A stretch of DNA of 64,000 nucleotides, taken from NCBI GenBank assembly GCA_948144175.1, contig CANXME010000253.1, forward strand, positions 1-64,000. The letters run 5' to 3'. Source of the DNA: Closterium sp. NIES-65. Lineage: Eukaryota; Streptophyta; Zygnematophyceae; Desmidiales; Closteriaceae. Made by a program: the position numbers and the translations under genes. The first letter of the stretch is position 1; every line of letters starts with the position of its first letter. Positions 1-8,549 of this stretch are shown here, in pieces. The notes below the pieces were generated by a model. That model searched no databases. It was not told where the DNA came from and was given only the letters and a program-made list of their open reading frames with translations.

Positions 1-76
1 TACTGCTCTCGCCCACCGGCGCTTAGCTTCGGAGTTCTGATGGGATCCGGCGTAGTAGCCGAGGTATGATCGTACC
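1..76 (-). rRNA. 5S rRNA: 5S rRNA, type A, partial (3' part outside the window)
   Basis: Nucleotides 1-76 of the gene are present; the rest lies left of the window. The first base is T, as in uninterrupted copies, where interrupted copies have A, so this copy was not split by the insertion. Helix II region is type A (CCTCGGCTACTACGCCGG). Confidence 0.93.
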
Positions 77-1017
77 ACGTCAACCTCGTGCCCCGACCGC
101 TACACACCCCTTGCCCGGGTCCCCCCTTCATAGTCACACCCCCTGCCCCCTCATGCCATCCGCTCCCCCCCGCCCCTACCCTCCGCGTGCCCGCTCCCTT
201 GCCGCCTCTTTTGACCCTCCCTGCCCCCCCTCGCCGTTTCCCACCGCCCGCCATTCGCTCCTCCCCGCCCGTGCGCTCCCCTCCTTTACCTTCTCCTCTC
301 CCCCCTCCCCTCCTCTGCTGCACGCCTCTTCCTTCCCCTCGCCGACCCACTCCACTCCTGCCCCTCCTCAATCCGCACCCTGCCCCTCGTATCTCGCCCC
401 CCTATGCTTGGTTTCTCCCCTCCCTGCCCATCGCCGCCTTGCCCACGCTCCCCACCTCCCCCCTCTCCCTGCCCCCCCCCACTCTCCCCCCCCCCCTTGT
501 CCTTGGCTTCCTACCTCCCTGCCTCACCTTTCCCCCCTCCGTGTGCTCAGCTTCTCCCCTCCCTGCCCCTCCCTCCTCCCCGCCCTGCCCCTCATTTTCC
601 GCCCCCCCCCCCCCCACGCCCGGTTTCTCCCCTCCCCGCGCCTCCCTTTCTTTCTCCGTGCCTCTCCTTTGCTCCCTCCCTGCCCCCGCCTGCCCATGCC
701 CCTGTCTTTGGCTTCTCCCCTCCCTGCCCCACGTTTCTTCCCTCCCTGCCCCCCGTCTGCCCCTCCCTTGTTTTCCCCTCACCCATTGCTTCTCTCCTCC
801 CTGCCCTTGATTTCCCACACCCCTGCCCTCGTTTCCTATCATCCATGCCCCTCGTTTCCCCCCTTTGTACGTTCAGCCTCTTCCCTCCCTGCCCCTCCCT
901 TCCTCCCCCCCTGCCCTTTGCTCTCCCCTCGTTACGCTCCCTTCTCCCCATCCCTGCTGCCCTCTTACCACCATCAGCCCATCCCCACGACCAGCCCCCC
1001 TCCCACCCTTCAATCCC

Positions 1018-1023
<6 letters not shown>

Positions 1024-1068
<45 letters not shown>

Positions 1069-1085
1069 ACACACACACACACACG
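1024..1085. repeat. Longest CT/CA microsatellite allele
   Basis: About 40 bases of CT (1024..1063) precede the CA run (1068..1084). It is longer than the 20-36 base CT runs of most other units and is a useful length marker. Confidence 0.9.
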
Positions 1086-1604
1086 CACACTCCCCTCCCC
1101 CACCCCCCCCCCACCTACATCCTCCCATTCTGCCCCTCCCTGCCCCTTTCCCACCCCCTCGCACGCCCCTCACCTCCCACCTCCGTGCAACTGGTTTCCC
1201 CCCTATGGTGCCACCCTTGCATCGCTCGCCCCTCTGCTCACCCTCTGCCCGCCCCTTTTCCGTGCCCTCAGTTGGCCCAGCCCCTGCCCGTTGCTGCCCC
1301 TCCCCTTGCCCCCTCAACTCCCCTGCCCCCCGTACACCCCAAGTCCCATCCAACCGCCCCCACCCTCCCCCGGCTGCCCGTTTCCGCTCTCCACCCCCGC
1401 GACCGTGTGCGGCTTCCAACCGCCCAACGGTGGTGCGCACGGGGCGTTTCTTCGCATGGGCAAGCCTCCCCGGGGGCCCCCCACCCCGCTGGGTCGTTGT
1501 TTGGGCAAAAAAAACGAAAAGAAAAGAATCGGACGGCGCTAAAATCGTCCTTTCTTTTTCCCGCTTGCCCCTCCCCCGGCACGTGCCGAGCAAGGGGCAT
1601 AAAT

Positions 1605-1720
1605 GGGTACAACACGAGGACTTCCCGGGAGGTCACCCAGCCCAGTACTGCTCTCGCCCACCGGCGCTTAGCTTCGGAGTTCTGATGGGATCCGGCTAAT
1701 AGCTGAGGTATGATCGTACC
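1605..1720 (-). rRNA. 5S rRNA: 5S rRNA, type B, 116 nt, 5' flank deleted
   Basis: Complete gene with type B helix II (CCTCAGCTATTAGCCGG), which puts A17 opposite C59. The upstream block lacks 14 bp around the TGTGTA motif. The downstream trailer has an extra G (GGACGGCGC on the + strand). Confidence 0.95.
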
Positions 1721-1757
1721 ACGTCAACCTCGTGCCCCGACCGCCCGGGTCCCCCCC
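1721..1757 (-). promoter_or_regulatory. 5' flank with a 14-bp deletion
   Basis: The 14 bases TACACACCCCTTGC (+ strand) found in other units are missing, between CCGACCGC and CCGGGT. This removes the TGTGTA that sits near -28 in the other copies. Confidence 0.7.
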
Positions 1758-2211
1758 TTCATAGTCACACCCCCTGCCCCCTCATGCCATCCGCTCCCCC
1801 CGCCCCTACCCTCCGCGTGCCCGCTCCCTTGCCGCCTCTTTTGACCCTCCCTGCCCCCCCCTCGCCGTTTCCCACCGCCCGCCATTCGCTCCTCCCCGCC
1901 CGTGCGCTCCCCTCCTTTACCTTCTCCTCCCCCCTCCCCTCCTCTGCTGCACGCCTCTTCCTTCCCCTCGCCGACCCACTCCACTCCCTGCCCCTCCTCA
2001 ATCCGCACCCTGCCCCTCGTATCTCGCCCCCCTATGCTTGGTTTCTCCCCTCCCTGCCCCTCGCCGCCTTTCCCCGCTCCCCACCTCCCCCCTCTCCCTG
2101 CCCCCCCCACTCTCCCCCCCCCTTGTCCTTGGCTTCCTACCTCCCTGCCTCACCTTTCCCCCCTCCGTGTGCTCAGCTTCTCCCCTCCCTGCCCCTCCCT
2201 CCTCCCCGCCC

Positions 2212-2223
2212 TGCCCCCGCCTC
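2212..2223. other. Junction of an about 50-bp spacer deletion
   Basis: At 2217/2218 this spacer jumps from CCCTGCCCC to CGCCTCCC. It lacks the segment with CATTTTCCG, the poly-C tract and CGGTTTCTCCCC seen elsewhere, which explains the short 1572-bp unit. Confidence 0.8.
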
Positions 2224-2597
2224 CCTTTCTTTCTCCGTGCCTCTCCTTTGCTCCCTCCCTGCCCCCGCCTGCCCATGCCCCTGTCTTTGGCTTCTCCCCT
2301 CCCTGCCCCACGTTTCTTCCCTCCCTGCCCCCCGTCTGCCCCTCCCTTGTTTTCCCCTCACCCATTGCTTCTCTCCTCCCTGCCCTTGATTTCCCACACC
2401 CCTGCCCTCGTTTCCTATCATCCATGCCCCTCGTTTCCCCCCTTTGTACGTTCAGCCTCTTCCCTCCCTGCCCCTCCCTTCCTCCCCCCCTGCCCTTTGC
2501 TCTCCCCTCGTTACGCTCCCTTCTCCCCATCCCTGCTGCCCTCTTACCACCATCAGCCCATCCCCACGACCAGCCCCCCTCCCACCCTTCAATCCCC

Positions 2598-2642
<45 letters not shown>

Positions 2643-3176
2643 ACACACACCACACACACGCACACTCCCCTCCCCCACCCCCCCCACCTACATCCTCCCA
2701 TTCTGCCCCTCCCTGCCCCTTTCCCACCCCCTCGCACGCCCCTCACCTCCCACCTCCGTGCAACTGGTTTCCCCCCTATGGTGCCACCCTTGCATCGCTC
2801 GCCCCTCTGCTCACCCTCTGCCCGCCCCTTTTCCGTGCCCTCAGTTGGCCCAGCCCCTGCCCGTTGCTGCCCCTCCCCTTGCCCCCTCAACTCCCCTGCC
2901 CCCCGTACACCCCAAGTCCCATCCAACCGCCCCCACCCTCCCCCGGCTGCCCGTTTCCGCTCTCCACCCCCGCGACCGTGTGCGGCTTCCAACCGCCCAA
3001 CGGTGGTGCGCACGGGGCGTTTCTTCGCATGGGCAAGCCTCCCCGGGGGCCCCCCACCCCGCTGGGTCGTTGTTTGGGCAAAAAAAACGAAAAGAAAAGA
3101 ATCGGACGCGCTAAAATCGTCCTTTCTTTTTCCCGCTTGCCCCTCCCCCGGCACGTGCCGAGCAAGGGGCATAAAT

Positions 3177-3292
3177 GGGTACAACACGAGGACTTCCCGG
3201 GAGGTCACCCAGCCCAGTACTGCTCTCGCCCACCGGCGCTTAGCTTCGGAGTTCTGATGGGATCCGGCTAATAGCTGAGGTATGATCGTACC
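3177..3292 (-). rRNA. 5S rRNA: 5S rRNA, type B, 116 nt
   Basis: Uninterrupted gene with the type B helix II mismatch. The normal 5' flank is present. 1635 bp to the next 5S 5' end. Confidence 0.96.
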
Positions 3293-4230
3293 ACGTCAAC
3301 CTCGTGCCCCGACCGCTACACACCCCTTGCCCGGGTCCCCCCCTTCATAGTCACACCCCCTGCCCCCTCATGCCATCCGCTCCCCCCGCCCCTACCCTCC
3401 GCGTGCCCGCTCCCTTGCCGCCTCTTTTGACCCTCCCTGCCCCCCCTCGCCGTTTCCCACCGCCCGCCATTCGCTCCTCCCCGCCCGTGCGCTCCCCTCC
3501 TTTACCTTCTCCTCCCCCCTCCCCTCCTCTGCTGCACGCCTCTTCCTTCCCCTCGCCGACCCACTCCACTCCCTGCCCCTCCTCAATCCGCACCCTGCCC
3601 CTCGTATCTCGCCCCCCTATGCTTGGTTTCTCCCCTCCCTGCCCCTCGCCGCCTTTCCCCGCTCCCCACCTCCCCCCTCTCCCTGCCCCCCCCACTCTCC
3701 CCCCCCCTTGTCCTTGGCTTCCTACCTCCCTGCCTCACCTTTCCCCCCTCCGTGTGCTCAGCTTCTCCCCTCCCTGCCCCTCCCTCCTCCCCGCCCTGCC
3801 CCTCATTTTCCGCCCCCCCCCCCCCCCACGCCCGGTTTCTCCCCTCCCCGCGCCTCCCTTTCTTTCTCCGTGCCTCTCCTTTGCTCCCTCCCTGCCCCCG
3901 CCTGCCCATGCCCCTGTCTTTGGCTTCTCCCCTCCCTGCCCCACGTTTCTTCCCTCCCTGCCCCCCGTCTGCCCCTCCCTTGTTTTCCCCTCACCCATTG
4001 CTTCTCTCCTCCCTGCCCTTGATTTCCCACACCCCTGCCCTCGTTTCCTATCATCCATGCCCCTCGTTTCCCCCCTTTGTACGTTCAGCCTCTTCCCTCC
4101 CTGCCCCTCCCTTCCTCCCCCCCTGCCCTTTGCTCTCCCCTCGTTACGCTCCCTTCTCCCCATCCCTGCTGCCCTCTTACCACCATCAGCCCATCCCCAC
4201 GACCAGCCCCCCTCCCACCCTTCAATCCCC

Positions 4231-4275
<45 letters not shown>

Positions 4276-4811
4276 ACACACACACACACACGCACACTCC
4301 CCTCCCCCACCCCCCCCCACCTACATCCTCCCATTCTGCCCCTCCCTGCCCCTTTCCCACCCCCTCGCACGCCCCTCACCTCCCACCTCCGTGCAACTGG
4401 TTTCCCCCCTATGGTGCCACCCTTGCATCGCTCGCCCCTCTGCTCACCCTCTGCCCGCCCCTTTTCCGTGCCCTCAGTTGGCCCAGCCCCTGCCCGTTGC
4501 TGCCCCTCCCCTTGCCCCCTCAACTCCCCTGCCCCCCGTACACCCCAAGTCCCATCCAACCGCCCCCACCCTCCCCCGGCTGCCCGTTTCCGCTCTCCAC
4601 CCCCGCGACCGTGTGCGGCTTCCAACCGCCCAACGGTGGTGCGCACGGGGCGTTCTTCTTCGCATGGGCAAGCCTCCCCGGGGGCCCCCCACCCCGCTGG
4701 GTCGTTGTTTGGGCAAAAAAAACGAAAAGAAAAGAATCGGACGCGCTAAAATCGTCCTTTCTTTTTCCCGCTTGCCCCTCCCCCGGCACGTGCCGAGCAA
4801 GGGGCATAAAT

Positions 4812-4927
4812 GGGTACAACACGAGGACTTCCCGGGAGGTCACCCAGCCCAGTACTGCTCTCGCCCACCGGCGCTTAGCTTCGGAGTTCTGATGGGATCC
4901 GGCTAATAGCTGAGGTATGATCGTACC
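4812..4927 (-). rRNA. 5S rRNA: 5S rRNA, type B, 116 nt
   Basis: Uninterrupted type B gene, third of three consecutive B copies. The spacer on its left carries an extra TTC in GGCGTTCTTCTTCGC near 4653, a difference I did not see in other units. Confidence 0.96.
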
Positions 4928-4972
4928 ACGTCAACCTCGTGCCCCGACCGCTACACACCCCTTGCCCGGGTC
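4928..4972 (-). promoter_or_regulatory. Conserved 5' flank of the 5S gene (model unit)
   Basis: Immediately upstream of the 5S start on the minus strand. Angiosperm 5S genes usually have a TATA-like box near -28, GC near -12 and C at -1. Here the -30 to -23 stretch reads TGTGTAGC, position -1 is T and there is no GC at -12, so only a weak TATA-like TGTGTA is present. The block is almost invariant across units except for three with a deletion (see the entries at 1721, 10183 and 17421). Its role as a promoter is inferred from position only. Confidence 0.45.
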
Positions 4973-5447
4973 CCCCCCTTCATAGTCACACCCCCTGCCC
5001 CCTCATGCCATCCGCTCCCCCCGCCCCTACCCTCCGCGTGCCCGCTCCCTTGCCGCCTCTTTTGACCCTCCCTGCCCCCCCTCGCCGTTTCCCACCGCCC
5101 GCCATTCGCTCCTCCCCGCCCGTGCGCTCCCCTCCTTTACCTTCTCCTCCCCCCTCCCCTCCTCTGCTGCACGCCTCTTCCTTCCCCTCGCCGACCCACT
5201 CCACTCCCTGCCCCTCCTCAATCCGCACCCTGCCCCTCGTATCTCGCCCCCCTATGCTTGGTTTCTCCCCTCCCTGCCCCTCGCCGCCTTTCCCCGCTCC
5301 CCACCTCCCCCCTCTCCCTGCCCCCCCCACTCTCCCCCCCCCTTGTCCTTGGCTTCCTACCTCCCTGCCTCACCTTTCCCCCCTCCGTGTGCTCAGCTTC
5401 TCCCCTCCCTGCCCCTCCCTCCTCCCCGCCCTGCCCCTCATTTTCCG

Positions 5448-5460
5448 CCCCCCCCCCCCC
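5448..5460. repeat. Poly-C tract of the spacer
   Basis: A run of 13 C in this unit. The same tract varies from unit to unit: 14 at 602..615, 15 at 3813..3827, and 11 or 12 in some others (11 in the unit near 31154). The whole region is missing from one spacer, at the junction 2217/2218. Length differences may be slippage in the genome or sequencing error. Confidence 0.9.
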
Positions 5461-5863
5461 ACGCCCGGTTTCTCCCCTCCCCGCGCCTCCCTTTCTTTCT
5501 CCGTGCCTCTCCTTTGCTCCCTCCCTGCCCCCGCCTGCCCATGCCCCTGTCTTTGGCTTCTCCCCTCCCTGCCCCACGTTTCTTCCCTCCCTGCCCCCCG
5601 TCTGCCCCTCCCTTGTTTTCCCCTCACCCATTGCTTCTCTCCTCCCTGCCCTTGATTTCCCACACCCCTGCCCTCGTTTCCTATCATCCATGCCCCTCGT
5701 TTCCCCCCTTTGTACGTTCAGCCTCTTCCCTCCCTGCCCCTCCCTTCCTCCCCCCCTGCCCTTTGCTCTCCCCTCGTTACGCTCCCTTCTCCCCATCCCT
5801 GCTGCCCTCTTACCACCATCAGCCCATCCCCACGACCAGCCCCCCTCCCACCCTTCAATCCCC

Positions 5864-5869
<6 letters not shown>

Positions 5870-5904
<35 letters not shown>

Positions 5905-5921
5905 ACACACACACACACACG
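5870..5921. repeat. Compound CT/CA microsatellite of the spacer
   Basis: About 15 CT dinucleotides (5870..5899) are followed by TTCT and then about eight CA dinucleotides ending at the G of GCACAC. Every unit has this element with a different CT count; the longest seen is about 20 repeats at 1024..1063. One unit (near 2641..2660) has an imperfect CA run containing an extra C. Confidence 0.93.
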
Positions 5922-6341
5922 CACACTCCCCTCCCCCACCCCCCCCCACCTACATCCTCCCATTCTGCCCCTCCCTGCCCCTTTCCCACCCCCTCGCACG
6001 CCCCTCACCTCCCACCTCCGTGCAACTGGTTTCCCCCCTATGGTGCCACCCTTGCATCGCTCGCCCCTCTGCTCACCCTCTGCCCGCCCCTTTTCCGTGC
6101 CCTCAGTTGGCCCAGCCCCTGCCCGTTGCTGCCCCTCCCCTTGCCCCCTCAACTCCCCTGCCCCCCGTACACCCCAAGTCCCATCCAACCGCCCCCACCC
6201 TCCCCCGGCTGCCCGTTTCCGCTCTCCACCCCCGCGACCGTGTGCGGCTTCCAACCGCCCAACGGTGGTGCGCACGGGGCGTTTCTTCGCATGGGCAAGC
6301 CTCCCCGGGGGCCCCCCACCCCGCTGGGTCGTTGTTTGGGC

Positions 6342-6378
6342 AAAAAAAACGAAAAGAAAAGAATCGGACGCGCTAAAA
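6342..6378 (-). terminator. T-tracts downstream of the 5S gene, candidate Pol III terminator
   Basis: RNA polymerase III normally stops at four or more T. Right after the 5S 3' end the RNA-like strand reads only ATTTAT (three T). The first T4 lies about 61 nt beyond the 3' end (6375..6378), followed by TTTTCTTTTC and a T8 (6342..6349). The A-run on the + strand is 8 in most units, 7 in those preceding 17305, 32144, 43922, 51550, 53185, 57180, 60812 and 62444, and 9 in two (before 26166 and 28162). Termination here would leave a long trailer for processing. Confidence 0.5.
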
Positions 6379-6400
6379 TCGTCCTTTCTTTTTCCCGCTT

Positions 6401-6432
6401 GCCCCTCCCCCGGCACGTGCCGAGCAAGGGGC
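6401..6432 (-). other. Hairpin with a 12-bp perfect palindrome just downstream of the 5S 3' end
   Basis: CGGCACGTGCCG (6411..6422) is a perfect palindrome with a central CACGTG. It is flanked by GCCCCT on one side and AAGGGGC on the other, giving outer GCCCC/GGGGC pairing. It begins about 7 nt past the 5S 3' end in the transcribed direction and occurs in every unit, including the interrupted ones. It could form a hairpin in a read-through transcript or a protein-binding site in DNA; neither is shown. Confidence 0.6.
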
Positions 6433-6438
6433 ATAAAT

Positions 6439-6555
6439 GGGTACAACACGAGGACTTCCCGGGAGGTCACCCAGCCCAGTACTGCTCTCGCCCACCGGCG
6501 CTTAGCTTCGGAGTTCTGATGGGATCCGGCGTAGTAGCCGAGGTATGATCGTACC
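6439..6555 (-). rRNA. 5S rRNA: 5S rRNA, type A, 117 nt (reference copy)
   Basis: The structural RNA of the large ribosomal subunit, made by RNA polymerase III. It starts GGTACGATCATACC and ends GTGTTGTACCC; GGTAC at the 5' end pairs with GTACC at the 3' end (helix I). Nucleotides 16-19 (CGGC) pair with 57-60 (GCCG) in helix II. The match to plant 5S is strong in CCGGATCCCATCAGAACTCC (nt 27-46), GGGCGAGAGCAGTACTGGG (63-81) and GGGTGACCTCCCGGGAAGTC (84-103). By analogy with other eukaryotes, box A lies near nt 50-64, the intermediate element near 67-72 and box C near 80-97. Helix II differs from typical angiosperm 5S but keeps pairing, so the changes look compensatory. The 5' end is set by helix I pairing and could be off by one or two bases. 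Confidence 0.97.
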
Positions 6556-7492
6556 ACGTCAACCTCGTGCCCCGACCGCTACACACCCCTTGCCCGGGTC
6601 CCCCCCTTCATAGTCACACCCCCTGCCCCCTCATGCCATCCGCTCCCCCCGCCCCTACCCTCCGCGTGCCCGCTCCCTTGCCGCCTCTTTTGACCCTCCC
6701 TGCCCCCCCTCGCCGTTTCCCACCGCCCGCCATTCGCTCCTCCCCGCCCGTGCGCTCCCCTCCTTTACCTTCTCCTCCCCCCTCCCCTCCTCTGCTGCAC
6801 GCCTCTTCCTTCCCCTCGCCGACCCACTCCACTCCCTGCCCCTCCTCAATCCGCACCCTGCCCCTCGTATCTCGCCCCCCTATGCTTGGTTTCTCCCCTC
6901 CCTGCCCCTCGCCGCCTTTCCCCGCTCCCCACCTCCCCCCTCTCCCTGCCCCCCCCACTCTCCCCCCCCCCTTGTCCTTGGCTTCCTACCTCCCTGCCTC
7001 ACCTTTCCCCCCTCCGTGTGCTCAGCTTCTCCCCTCCCTGCCCCTCCCTCCTCCCCGCCCTGCCCCTCATTTTCCGCCCCCCCCCCCCCACGCCCGGTTT
7101 CTCCCCTCCCCGCGCCTCCCTTTCTTTCTCCGTGCCTCTCCTTTGCTCCCTCCCTGCCCCCGCCTGCCCATGCCCCTGTCTTTGGCTTCTCCCCTCCCTG
7201 CCCCACGTTTCTTCCCTCCCTGCCCCCCGTCTGCCCCTCCCTTGTTTTCCCCTCACCCATTGCTTCTCTCCTCCCTGCCCTTGATTTCCCACACCCCTGC
7301 CCTCGTTTCCTATCATCCATGCCCCTCGTTTCCCCCCTTTGTACGTTCAGCCTCTTCCCTCCCTGCCCCTCCCTTCCTCCCCCCCTGCCCTTTGCTCTCC
7401 CCTCGTTACGCTCCCTTCTCCCCATCCCTGCTGCCCTCTTACCACCATCAGCCCATCCCCACGACCAGCCCCCCTCCCACCCTTCAATCCCC

Positions 7493-7535
<43 letters not shown>

Positions 7536-8069
7536 ACACACACACACACACGCACACTCCCCTCCCCCACCCCCCCCCACCTACATCCTCCCATTCTGCC
7601 CCTCCCTGCCCCTTTCCCACCCCCTCGCACGCCCCTCACCTCCCACCTCCGTGCAACTGGTTTCCCCCCTATGGTGCCACCCTTGCATCGCTCGCCCCTC
7701 TGCTCACCCTCTGCCCGCCCCTTTTCCGTGCCCTCAGTTGGCCCAGCCCCTGCCCGTTGCTGCCCCTCCCCTTGCCCCCTCAACTCCCCTGCCCCCCGTA
7801 CACCCCAAGTCCCATCCAACCGCCCCCACCCTCCCCCGGCTGCCCGTTTCCGCTCTCCACCCCCGCGACCGTGTGCGGCTTCCAACCGCCCAACGGTGGT
7901 GCGCACGGGGCGTTTCTTCGCATGGGCAAGCCTCCCCGGGGGCCCCCCACCCCGCTGGGTCGTTGTTTGGGCAAAAAAAACGAAAAGAAAAGAATCGGAC
8001 GCGCTAAAATCGTCCTTTCTTTTTCCCGCTTGCCCCTCCCCCGGCACGTGCCGAGCAAGGGGCATAAAT

Positions 8070-8549
8070 GGGTACAACACGAGGACTTCCCGGGAGGTCA
8101 CCCAGCCCAGTACTGCTCTCGCCCACCGATAGTGGCTGTGCTTGAAACGCTGTGCCCGTGCGGTCGTGCGGGTTGCTGCCGTGTTTTGGTCCTTTGGTGC
8201 TTCCTCCTCCTTAGTCTCTCTCCCTCTCTCCTCTTTTCTTCCCACCTCCCTCTTTCTGTTCCCTTCTTCTATCCTTCCCTTCTCTTCCTACCGCCCTCTT
8301 CTTTTCCCTACCACTTCTTCTTACTCCTTCATCCTTCCTTCCTTTCCTTTCTTTCCCCCTTTTCCTACAAAATATATATACCGTCCTCATAGCGATTAGG
8401 CTATGTCGAAATTTCCTAGTCTTGGAAAAACCATTATATTCGGCTTGTATTTGCTCTTCCCCTATTAATGAATAACTGCTCTCGCCCACCGGCGCTTAGC
8501 TTCGGAGTTCTGATGGGATCCGGCGTAGTAGCCGAGGTATGATCGTACC
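8070..8549 (-). pseudogene. 5S rRNA: 5S rRNA gene interrupted by a 346-bp insertion
   Basis: Reading the minus strand, nt 1-75 of a type A 5S (8549..8475) are followed by the insertion and then nt 59-117 (8128..8070). Nucleotides 59-75 are present twice as the 17-bp target-site duplication. The insertion separates box A and the intermediate element from box C, so TFIIIA binding and production of a normal 5S RNA should be lost. The remaining 5S sequence has no other change, so the break is recent or homogenised. Confidence 0.93.
8129..8474. mobile_element. 346-bp short retroelement-like insertion in 5S, allele I
   Basis: It is flanked by the 17-bp direct repeat ACTGCTCTCGCCCACCG (8112..8128 and 8475..8491), which is 5S sequence. 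A perfect 17-bp duplication is typical of target-primed insertion (SINE or truncated LINE) and too long for LTR elements or most DNA transposons. There are no terminal inverted repeats. The first 80 bp are mixed, about 8211..8365 is pyrimidine-rich, and the last 110 bp are AT-rich with ATATATATA (8372..8380) and end ATTAATGAATA. There is no poly-A tail and no convincing A and B boxes, so the family and orientation are unknown. The minus strand has T5 at 8426..8430. Allele I markers: CCTCTTTTCTTCC and CTACCGCCC. Confidence 0.85.

Larger units (their letters stand above)
4973..6200. repeat. Polypyrimidine/polypurine block of the spacer
   Basis: Over roughly 1.2 kb the + strand is almost only C and T with scattered G and few A. 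The complementary minus strand, which is the RNA-like strand of the 5S genes, carries many runs of three or more G (for example GGGGCAGGGAGGGGAGAA). Such sequence can in principle form G-quadruplex, i-motif or triplex structures. The lack of A is also why very long stop-free frames appear here. The block recurs in every unit. Confidence 0.85.
4928..6438. repeat. Representative 5S intergenic spacer (the other 34 share this layout)
   Basis: This 1511-bp spacer lies between the 5S genes at 4812..4927 and 6439..6555 and serves as the model for all others. Reading the + strand it has about 45 bp of conserved mixed sequence upstream of the left 5S start, then about 1.2 kb that is overwhelmingly C and T, then about 230 bp of mixed composition ending at the 3' end of the next 5S. 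Loosely repeated pieces built on TTCTCCCCTCCCTGCCCC recur several times in the pyrimidine block, so the spacer itself probably grew from a short degenerate repeat. The other spacers occupy the gaps between the 5S loci listed here and I see no gene in any of them. Confidence 0.9.

Noticed and set aside
66-1685. Very long open frames rich in Pro, Ser, Leu and Arg, in several frames and both strands of every unit
   Set aside because: They arise because polypyrimidine sequence has almost no stop codons. Frames overlap each other, change with every homopolymer indel and run through the 5S genes. No domain is recognisable.
8142-8399. 85-codon frame inside the insertion
   Set aside because: It is mostly Ser/Leu/Phe/Pro from the pyrimidine block, and no reverse transcriptase or other motif is visible.
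8129-8474. tRNA-derived SINE with A and B boxes
   Set aside because: GGGTTGCTGCC and TGGCTGTGCTTG only loosely resemble B and A boxes and miss key positions, so no Pol III promoter is claimed.
8070-8549. Cassandra-type TRIM element carrying 5S sequence
   Set aside because: Cassandra has 5S-like sequence inside its LTRs. Here the relation is reversed: the element lies inside a genuine 5S gene, with a 17-bp duplication and no LTRs.
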